A DNA stretch of 64,000 bases from Symbiodinium natans (taxonomy: Eukaryota > Sar > Dinophyceae > Suessiales > Symbiodiniaceae): positions 337,678 to 401,677 of the forward strand of contig CAJNDS010002371.1 of the NCBI GenBank assembly GCA_905221605.1, read 5' to 3'. The notes under the pieces are model-generated. The model was not told the origin of the DNA, did not search any database, and saw nothing but the letters and a program-made list of their open reading frames with translations. This document shows positions 45,091 through 52,900 of the stretch, one piece after another (position 1 is the stretch's first letter; every line of letters begins with the position of its first letter). Position numbers and translations under genes: made by a program.

Positions 45091-47978
45091 GGAAAACTTC
45101 GCCTCTTTGAGCAATCCAAGCTGCCAATCTCAACCTCATCAGGGAAATCTTCCAAGCAAGCACGACAGACAACTGTTTCCCTACCATGCTCATGCACAAG
45201 ACGCTCAACTGCTGGTGTGGTGCTGTTGTCCTGTTGCTTGTGTGAGATAACGCTGCTGTCATTTTCAAACACAAGACGCTCGACTGCTGGTGTGGTGCTG
45301 TTGTCCTGTTGCTTGTGTGAGATAACGCTGTTGTCTTTTTCAAACACAAGCCGCTCGACTGCTGGTGTGGTGCTGTTGTCCTGTTGCTTGTGTGAGATAA
45401 CGCTGTTGTCTTCACTATAAATCAAGCGCTCATCCCTACCAAGCTCTCGAACAATTGGCATATCCACATGACTGAAAAATTGAAGTTGATCCCTCGCAGA
45501 GCCGGAAACGTCACCGACTGTCCTTAGTCTGTCCTTAGCTTCGCCTTGGTCCAGGTCAACATGTTCGTGGCTCGTCTGAAGCTCGCAATCAACTACCTCA
45601 TCAAGACATGAAACATCCAGCAATTCGGGGTTTTCGGGCTCAACACACACTCTCGCAGAGCTACGATGACCTCGATTCGAAGTCGAACGATGAAAATCAC
45701 GACTCGAAGACGACTTGCGAGACCGACTTCGACGAAACTGTTCCGTTTTGGCGATCAAATCCTGCGGTTTCAGCGCTAAAGGATGGTCATTCCGAACTGA
45801 CGCAAGCCAACTAACTGAAGCAAACATGGTTGGTTTCAGCGTTACGCCGTGCTTTCGGACGGTAATTACGCCCTGCTGGCCGCACATTGCTGGCTCCCAA
45901 CCTCCATTCTGACAAAGCAAGTTGATATTCAGCAAATTGTGCTTGATCTGATCGGAAATGACGGCTTCAAACCTAGCCCTACACATGTACACAGCGTCAC
46001 CCTCATGCTCAGAACTGCTCTTCAGTGATGCTGATGTGGTGGTTTCAAAGCAAACTTCCACCAAAACATGTGTCGATCCGCCAATCTCAACGGAACCTCC
46101 TGTCGCAGTCTCCGCATACGACTTCGGGCGTCCTTCAAGCCATGCAAGGACCTTCACATGATCACTCTCAAGCGTCTCTCTCGTGATGATGTGGAACGAA
46201 CTACCAGAGTCAATCAGCCAGTAAATACGATCATCTGAAGGAAAACTAACCACTTGGTTCGTGAGCATCATACCAAAGTGATATCCCTCCAGAAACGTCT
46301 TGATTGATGACTGTGTTTTTCCACTACCCTTGGTTGTGGGCTGTGCTGCTGCTTTCGCCGAAGTAGACGATGAAGATGATGGTGCCTCTGGCTGCGTCGT
46401 AATGGCCTGGTTCGTTGCCGCTGCGGCTTTGTCCTTCGGAGGTGCCCAGCAGTCGCGTGCCCAGTGTCCAGTCTTCCCGCAGTTCCGGCAGACATCTGTC
46501 TTCTTCGCTTCTCTGCTCTTGCTCCGAGCTCTGTCTCCTTTTCCGCCTTGGTCATCTTTCTTATCCTTTCCTTTCGCTTTGCCACCCTTCAGTCCCTTTT
46601 CTCCTTTCTCTCCTTTGTTGCCCTTGTTGCCCTTGGAGCCTTTGTTGCTCTTGTCTCTGTCGCCCTTTCCGCCCTTGCCACCCTTGAAGGCATTCGCATA
46701 CCCGGATGCTCCTTCTCTCTGGAAGTCCATCACACGAAGTTGCTCGTCGTAAAACTGCAAACCAGTCATCAGCTCACCCATGCTCTTTGTTGAGTGATGG
46801 AGGAGCAGATATCTCTTGGTCTCAGAATCCAAGTGCTTCATCAGGCACAGGACTCCCTCTTGTTCTCCGATGAGCAACTCCGGGAAGCGATGCTTCACCT
46901 GCGCCTCGAACTTGAGAAGCTCGGTGGTGTACCACCTGGCGACATCAAGTGGTCGCTTGAGATGCTTTGGTGGCACCAGGCCTAACGCCTGTTCGCGGAG
47001 GGCCTGTCCTTCCACTCTGGAGCGAACTGACAATTCGTTGTTCAACGAGCGCCAGAGTTCGTATCCGGCACTTGCTCCCATTTGTTTCACCTCGATGAGA
47101 TGCACCAAATCTTGCCCACGTTGGAACTTGCTCATGGACTGACGAAGCAAAAACCAAAGTTTGGTTGACCGGGCTGCTTTCCCGGCTTCAAGCCTCACTT
47201 GCAAGACTTCCACATTGCTACTGATCGCATCTTGCAATTCCGTAGCGTAGCGGTCGTCGAGCAAACAAAGCCAACTCGTAAGTTCGTCTCTGTAGGCTGT
47301 CCAAACTCGGATCTCAGCATGTCTGCTCGTCATGGACGCATAGTTCAGCTGAGGCAACTGTGGAATGTAGCCCTCTGCCCTCTTGTTTCGTACACCAGAG
47401 TCTACTTCCATGTCCACAGGAGTCGATGCATTCGCAGGTGCTGCTGAGGGGTCTCCTCCAGGTGTAGGACCCACCGACGATGAAGCTGCAGCTGCTGCAA
47501 TATGCGCATTGGCAGCATTCGCACTTGCAAGCTGCAGTGCTTGCGTAAGCATGGCACTCATCTGTTGGAGTTGAGCTGCCTGCTGTCGGATCTGCTCGTC
47601 CTGCGCTTGCAGCATTGCTCTCGTGAACTCCATCTGTTGAGCTACTCCAGGTGCAACGGGCAACTGCGTATTCGGAACTTGAAGGGGTTCTTGTGGTGCT
47701 GTCTGAGGGGGTGTTCCCATCTGGTAGAACTGAGGTCCAAACGAGGGTACAGCCCCGACTGGTGGCTGATGGCCTGCTCCAGTCGTAGCTGTCCACTGCC
47801 TTGGGTCTACTCCGCGTGGAACTGAAGCTGGTCGTGCTGGTAAAGACCTTCCACGTTCTCTTCTCCCACGGGCACTTGGTGACCTTGCACCAGAAAGCCC
47901 TGTGGAACTCAGGCTGCTTGCACTGCGGCCTCTAGGAGAACGGTCTCGTCCAGGCACACGTTCTTCACCAGTGTCCAT
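43392..47978 (-). CDS. element 1 Gag-protease frame, fused into the inserted segment
   Basis: The ATG at 47978 lies 14 bases after the primer-binding site. Residues 1-60 are Arg/Ser-rich and basic. About 200-420 is a helical Gag core (AYRDELTSWLCLLDDRYATE). A Lys/Gly-rich stretch (about 440-490) precedes one CCHC knuckle, CRNCGKTGHWARDC (about 497-510). Protease: YWLIDSGSSFHI with the D-S-G active site (about 585). A Ser/Arg-rich region and three 25-residue repeats follow (about 853-928), then the frame runs into the captured segment and stops at 43392. In an ancestral element this would be followed by integrase. Confidence 0.92.
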   Translation of the reverse strand: MDTGEERVPGRDRSPRGRSASSLSSTGLSGARSPSARGRRERGRSLPARPASVPRGVDPRQWTATTGAGHQPPVGAVPSFGPQFYQMGTPPQTAPQEPLQVPNTQLPVAPGVAQQMEFTRAMLQAQDEQIRQQAAQLQQMSAMLTQALQLASANAANAHIAAAAASSSVGPTPGGDPSAAPANASTPVDMEVDSGVRNKRAEGYIPQLPQLNYASMTSRHAEIRVWTAYRDELTSWLCLLDDRYATELQDAISSNVEVLQVRLEAGKAARSTKLWFLLRQSMSKFQRGQDLVHLIEVKQMGASAGYELWRSLNNELSVRSRVEGQALREQALGLVPPKHLKRPLDVARWYTTELLKFEAQVKHRFPELLIGEQEGVLCLMKHLDSETKRYLLLHHSTKSMGELMTGLQFYDEQLRVMDFQREGASGYANAFKGGKGGKGDRDKSNKGSKGNKGNKGEKGEKGLKGGKAKGKDKKDDQGGKGDRARSKSREAKKTDVCRNCGKTGHWARDCWAPPKDKAAAATNQAITTQPEAPSSSSSTSAKAAAQPTTKGSGKTQSSIKTFLEGYHFGMMLTNQVVSFPSDDRIYWLIDSGSSFHIITRETLESDHVKVLAWLEGRPKSYAETATGGSVEIGGSTHVLVEVCFETTTSASLKSSSEHEGDAVYMCRARFEAVISDQIKHNLLNINLLCQNGGWEPAMCGQQGVITVRKHGVTLKPTMFASVSWLASVRNDHPLALKPQDLIAKTEQFRRSRSRKSSSSRDFHRSTSNRGHRSSARVCVEPENPELLDVSCLDEVVDCELQTSHEHVDLDQGEAKDRLRTVGDVSGSARDQLQFFSHVDMPIVRELGRDERLIYSEDNSVISHKQQDNSTTPAVERLVFEKDNSVISHKQQDNSTTPAVERLVFENDSSVISHKQQDNSTTPAVERLVHEHGRETVVCRACLEDFPDEVEIGSLDCSKRRSFPRVGQIGDRRYGSECNDATEHSRVGRHAPGGETQEIDIVGGQRRAAWHRASTESPRGTPGNVCRGGVHWRGRDGSGPGRGFGKAGPFDLIAFDRVHHGRDGSGGGTVVPHWGEGIPNGSFDLRGSSRGTRHSPDEADAEDQIQGKGQGHETGSEFAAGPCGPIDHGSRSSGAIRPHAGSSAPTRRGKRRWASTGWMTWIARRFGGAWTAQAPGDSDPPDTPVTLYCLLCQKYVTEAHLMSEPHEANMQGFTHVISKEGLRVTQNPVNWATWEEALAEPEQLELGVTEGKARSVVALGPSEFPQPIPKETTAAAPPSPGPESSTVVVEIDESDEDWGEWRPTTEVPAPSTPPHPKDPPISMMQPPGEPVSPTAVYTEHRRGPQPRHAKSTLRVTSMAGITFQPGLSWSVSAAASEHTRPHRRRAASPRAFEGELPADASEGPCPAAGQLGTPGSRQRPLQYGDEDCRNDGNRRSGDIDTGRKAIQHNEPSRSTRCGSPHWPTIRGSAPSKVAGHTGCEVGRAEAGASDTSASSSSAPWSGAPSAAFMELVRRRRDRQERDRSRSPSP
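45195..45419 (-). repeat. three 75-bp tandem repeats in the element 1 gag-protease frame
   Basis: Copies start at 45195, 45270 and 45345, each encoding 25 residues that include SVISHKQQDNSTTPAVERLV. The period is a multiple of three, so the frame is kept. They differ by only a few bases, so the expansion is recent. Confidence 0.92.
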
Positions 47979-47991
47979 GCTGGAGCACGAA

Positions 47992-48003
47992 GCTCCGCTA
48001 CCA
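47992..48003 (-). other. element 1 primer-binding site
   Basis: TGGTAGCGGAGC in element sense, immediately next to the 5' LTR end. It resembles the TGGTATCAGAGC primer-binding site of many plant copia elements, which pairs with the initiator Met tRNA (established knowledge). The tRNA used here is inferred. Confidence 0.8.
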
Positions 48004-48537
48004 CGTTGAAACTCGTGGCACAGCTACGGGGGCCTAAGGGACCTCAGGTCAAGACTACACTCAACCCTCACAGCACGAAGTGCGGACTCTTTTCACTGCG
48101 CTGTTCACAGCTTCTCGAGCTCCGCTCGTCTTGAGCCAATGCGAGCACGGCTCTCCAGCTTCAAACACTGTCTGCCAGACATGGGAAAACAAAGGTACCT
48201 CAGGTGAAAACACTCAGCCATGGAACTTCTACTCCTAAACACTGTGGGTAGGTTCCTAGCACTCAGGTGCTCTGCTGAGCTCTGTGCAGACCTAAACTGG
48301 CTTGAGTCACTTCTGGTCACCAAATACCAGGTCACAAACAGAAAACGAGTTCCGACAAACGAGTTTCGAGAAAACGGACAGAAAACGGTTCTTCCTACTC
48401 AAAACAAGATCTCACCAAGCCAAAACAAATCTGCACTGCCTGACATGTCCTCGTGTCTATGCTTCATACTCATAGCAGACAATTCAAGTGCACATCACAT
48501 GTCAACTGGGAAACTAGAAGGGTCACATATATCAACT
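48004..48537 (-). repeat. element 1, 5' LTR (534 bp)
   Basis: Pairs with 38435-38971 at about 99% identity. It contains TTGGCTCAAG on the minus strand at 48130-48139. It is flanked outside by the target duplication CCAAG (48538-48542). Confidence 0.97.
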
Positions 48538-48555
48538 CCAAGGCGTTCCAGCAGC

Positions 48556-48567
48556 GCTCCGCTTCCA
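48556..48567 (-). other. element 2 primer-binding site (inverted)
   Basis: TGGAAGCGGAGC in element sense, directly next to the ACA end of the inverted LTR. It differs by one base from the element 1 site. Confidence 0.75.
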
Positions 48568-48898
48568 TGTAACAGTTTCTAAACAGCACAAACCCAACTT
48601 ACACACAGCTTCGCACTTGCACAGCACTTTCTCGGTCACACAAAGCGACGTGCAGTTGTCCTGCCTTCTTAGTGCTTTCTCAGCTCTCTTGACCTTGAGC
48701 CAAGAGTCAAAAGTCAAAACTGAAAAAACCCAGTTAACGCCACCTACGCAAGCTCGTTCTTCTACAAAACAAAATCTCAAGGAAAAACATGCTCGACTGT
48801 TCAGGGAAGACCTGTACGTCCCGGACATCGGTAAGCACGTCAAACATGCGTCTGGCCAAAACGGCATCCCGCAGACGTGTCTATAACAGATTTTCACA
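48568..48898 (-). repeat. element 2 LTR, inverted copy (331 bp)
   Basis: In its own sense it starts TGTGAAAATCTG and ends GAAACTGTTACA. It matches 56733-57066 with about ten differences. It includes TTGGCTCAAG (48694-48703, minus strand). Confidence 0.95.
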
Positions 48899-48903
48899 GA
48901 TAC

Positions 48904-49325
48904 AGTTGATCCTGGGACAAATCGGAGCTATCGTGATCGAGTTGTTGAAACGAGATTTTTTTGATGCTCGCTAAGTTGTTGCCATGTTGGCTTGGCAAGC
49001 TGGTTTTGCCCTTTCCATGTCGTTTCTGTTAACCAGTCCAGTTCTTCTTGACGTTAAGGCTCATTTAGTTTGGGGTAGTGTTCTTAATGGCTTTCATGTG
49101 ACCCTGTCAGCCTTGCTCCTAAATAATTTAACTTTTTTACGCTGCGCAGAACGTATCAAAAAAAGGTGGGAATTCAAAACAATTCTCGACTCTATGGGCT
49201 TTGCACAAGGACAAGAAAAAAAGAGTGCCTTCCAGCCAATCCACTCAAAAACTTAGCCATGCAAACCGACCATGCACCCAGTCGATTTATGGAAACCAAT
49301 TTCCACTCTTCTTTGCGCGTCGAAA
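48904..49325. other. AT-richer segment between inverted LTR and gag remnant
   Basis: No ORF of note. By the inversion model this is inverted upstream flank joined to the rest of the element 2 leader; the joint is not visible. A 90-codon plus-strand frame (48984-49256) has no recognisable features. Confidence 0.4.
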
Positions 49326-49993
49326 ATGGAGCTAAAGCTCAAAATTGAAGGGAACCTGCTGACCATTAATTGTCAGTTTCCGCCAGTTCCAGCTGGGGGA
49401 ATTGACAGTGAGTTGTCCTCTCTGGAGTGAGGGGATGGCAGGAAGACAAGTAGGCATCGGGGCTGTGAGCGCAGGTGCGTGCGGCACACAGTCGGCAGTT
49501 CCAGTGCATGGATGCTTGGGGCAAGGCATGGCTGGTCAGGACGTTTTGGTCCAGATGCAGCAGCTCATCAGCATGATGTCACCACAGCAAGCTCAAGCGG
49601 CGCAAACGGCGCTACAGGAGCAACTTGGTATGCAGGCGCGTGGAGTGTCTGAGCAGTTTGGGCCGGTGCCAGTTCCTGTGGTACCTAGGCGAGAGCAGTT
49701 CATGCCACAAACGTCGGGTGTGCTTCTGGAGCTGGTATGCAGGCTGGTATGACGCAAGGCTTTGAGTCACGAGATGTGTTTTCGCGATCTGAGAAATGGT
49801 TGGGTCAGCCTCCTGTGACCCATGCAGAGAAGTGGAGCACGCGTGAGCAAAGAGGTTGCTGGGTTTGCAGACTACGTAGTGTCGCTTCAAAGTTGGGCAG
49901 CGTTGGCGAGCGTTGTGTTTGCGGCAACCCTCATGATACAGGCGTTCAGCAAAGGTTTGCCACTTCTCTTGCAGATCCAGAAGTTTGGGGAAT
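49326..49993 (+). pseudogene. element 2 gag N-terminal region, broken by frameshifts
   Basis: Gag-like sequence runs through three frames: an ATG at 49326 (MELKLKIEGNLLTINCQF), a Gln/Met-rich piece (VLVQMQQLISMMSPQQAQAA, to 49752), FSRSEKWLGQPPVTHAEKW, then EVAGFADYVVSLQSWAALAS. The long frame resumes near 49994 (GYELLRQLAQQFSLRSR). At least three shifts or small deletions are needed, so this copy probably makes no full Gag. Confidence 0.7.
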
Positions 49994-52900
49994 GTGAACT
50001 GTGGGTACGAGCTGCTTAGGCAGCTGGCTCAGCAGTTTTCGTTGCGCAGTAGAGCAGAGGCCTTGTCGATGCGGTTGGAATTGTTGCACAGGATATTCGC
50101 CTTGAGAAATTCAGAAATGAATGCAGCTACGATGGTCGGAGATGTGATCAGAAAGATCGACATAGAGGTGTCACGTTGCGCCAAGCTGTTGGGCACGCTG
50201 CCAACAGCACTAGACAGGCAAGGGTTGAGCATCGGAGATGGAGACATGCTTGTGATTTTGCTGCGGAGTTTGCCAGAAGAAGCGAAGAAGTACGTTCTGC
50301 ATCACTCGGGAGCAGAAACGTATCAGTCATGTCGGAGTGCAGCTCTTCGTTTTGAGCGTCAACAGAGACTCTTCTTGGATCTGAACTTGTCACCAGGAAA
50401 GAAGCAACAAGTGTATGAGGTGTTTGATATGACAGCATGGGACGATGACGGACAGTATGAGTGTGCATGGCCTGAGCATGACGGTGCATGGCATGATGTG
50501 TCAGTTTCTGCGGTAAGTGCTGAACGGTGTGGTCGTTGTGGTAGGAAGAATCACAAGACAGAAAACTGTAGCACAGACATGTCCAAGGTGAAGTGTTTTT
50601 CTTGTGGGGAACTAGGACACATCAGCGCGCATTGCAGTAAAGCCCACGGCTCAGCCTCATCCTCTGGAAAGGGAAAAGGAAAGGAGAAAGGAAAGGAACG
50701 AGGAAAAGGCAAAGATGGAAAAGGAAAGGATAAAGGAAAAGGAAAGGCAAAGGGCAAAGAAAAGGGAGCAAAAGGTCCTGGAAAGGGCAAGAAAGGAAAG
50801 ATGTTTGAATTAGTGGAATCTTTGCCGCCAGTGCCTGAGCATCCGCAGGTCGATGAGGGCTGGGGTGCGTTTGTGTGGGATGAGGGCTGGAGCAACAGTT
50901 GGGATGAGCAATGGACAGATGAGATCTGGAACGCCGCTGCTGCTGACGAGAGCGTAGGAGAGAGTTTGCAGTTGAGCGCGGTGTTGCCTGTTGAACAGCC
51001 TGTTTGTCTGGAACCACTCGTGATTGCTGGACTGAGAGCAGAAGCGAGAGATGGGGAATGGTGGTTGCTGGACAGCGGGGCAGGGGTGACAGTGCTGAGT
51101 CTGAAGTATGCAGAGATGTTTGGAGTCTACGTTGATGACTCGAAGAGACAGCATGTGGGGCAAGAGTTTTCTGCAGCGAACGGCAGCTCTGTGCGAATGC
51201 TTGGTGAACGGACGATATCCGTCGAACTCCTGCTCGAGAACGGGAGTGGAGAGAACACGTGGCATGCAGCAAGCATGAATGTTTGGGTAGGAGACACGAA
51301 CCACAACATTATTTCCACGACCATGCTTTGTTTTCGCGGTTGGAGTTTTTCTCAAAATTGTGCCGGGATTGCGCTTGCCACCTCTGCAGGCCTGACAGCC
51401 AAAGAGGTCACACTGTTTGGAAATGTTCCCTGGTTGAGGTTGAAACCACTGTTGAAGCCCTCCCAGGGTTCTTCGAACGAAGTCGAACTTTCCCTCTCCT
51501 CGATATCCGCTGAAGGTGGGGTTCTTGTAGCGCCTGTGACACGGTCGACACAAGCAGAGTTGGCACAGCATCGATTGCAAGGACACACACCGTATCATCC
51601 TGGCTGTAGGCACTGTCAAGTTGCCAGAACGGTCTTTCAGCATCGCAAGCGTGTGAACGGAAGACTTGAAAGTGAAGTCGTGGCAGATTTCTTCTACTTG
51701 TCATCCACGGGTGAAGATCACAGGCAGGTCCGAGCAGACAACCTGAGGGTGTTGGTACTTGTCGAGCGCATGAGCATGATGACTGGTGCTATCTTGACAT
51801 CAGGGGATCTTGTAGCGACGCGTACAGAGATCGTGAAGTGGCTGCGTGAGTTTGGTCTGGAGTCAGGCTCCTCTTCGGTGTTGTTGATCACAGATGCTGA
51901 AGGGGCAGTGTCCGATTTGATCACAGGGGCTTCTGGCGAATTCTCCTTCCAAGTTCGAAAGGCAGGACCCCAGCATCATGAAGCAGTCGGAGTGGCAGAA
52001 CGTGGTGTGCGCAGGATTAAGGAGTCCTTGCAGACGTTGAGGTCAGATCTCAATCAGGAAGGGCTTGACTTGTGCTACAACCATGGAGGATTTGCCAGTG
52101 CGTTGTGCTACGTGTGTGGAAGTTTGAACAGATTCTCTAAAGCGCACGGGAGTGACATGGCACCTTGTGATCTTGTGCTTGGGAGGCCCAGTCCAAAAGG
52201 ACCCTTCACTTTGTTTGGAGCCATAGTCCTAGCAGAACTTCCCCAATCAATCAAGGATCTCGCCCCTAACCTTCCCAGGTTCACCGAAAGTGCCTTCCTC
52301 CATCCCATCCTTGGGTCACAGGCCATCAAAGTTCGAGCGCTCATCCGAGTCGAGGGACAGTTGGTGCTAAAGACATTCGCAGCTACGTCGGTGAAACTTT
52401 GTGTACCCTTGACATGGCGTCTGGAACTTGTTGAGGGTATCGTTGGAACTCTTGGTGGAGGCCCCCAGTTGCCTTCAGCAAGTGAGGAACGCGAAGTTCT
52501 AGAGCCACCTGTGTCACTGAGAGCCCCAGCGTCAGGTCCTCCAGCTCAGTGGGTGAGAACTCATGGATACACGGAAGGATGCTCAGCGTGTGACAATGCA
52601 CGACATGGGCGTAGGCTGGGCGGTGCGCATACGAGAGCCTGTCATCGGAGGTATGAACGCTGGTTGACAGAGTCCATGGCATCTGATGGTGCTAGAGTGG
52701 CTATGCAGCCACCTTTGGATGCATCACGTGAAGCCGGAATTGGATCGGCTGAGGCAGGAAGGTCCCAGCAGTTTGAGACCAATGTTGAGAGTGATGAGCG
52801 GAGATTGGTGTTGAAGGACGAAGGTCGAGAGGAAGTGATGCCGATTCCGGTGGGGATCCCTGCACCAATGGCGGGGCGCCCACCGTCATCTTCTGAACAT

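Larger units (their letters stand above)
38435..48537 (-). mobile_element. complete Ty1/copia LTR retrotransposon (element 1)
   Basis: A 10.1-kb minus-strand element: 5' LTR 48004-48537, primer-binding site, gag-protease frame, inserted foreign coding segment, integrase/RT/RNase H frame, purine tract, 3' LTR 38435-38971. The 5-bp target duplication CCAAG lies at 38430-38434 and 48538-48542. The LTRs differ by about six substitutions and one 3-bp indel over 534 bp, so insertion was recent. The order integrase before reverse transcriptase marks it as Ty1/copia (Pseudoviridae-type). It sits 25 bp inside the primer-binding-site edge of a second copia element. Confidence 0.95.

Noticed and set aside
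45195-45419. Three regular 75-bp repeats as a CRISPR-like array
   Set aside because: The repeats are contiguous without spacers and are coding, in a eukaryotic retroelement.
48568-48898. Inverted LTR as an independent solo LTR
   Set aside because: It has an adjacent primer-binding site and shares the GTATC duplication with the right LTR, so a single rearranged element is the better explanation; not fully excluded.
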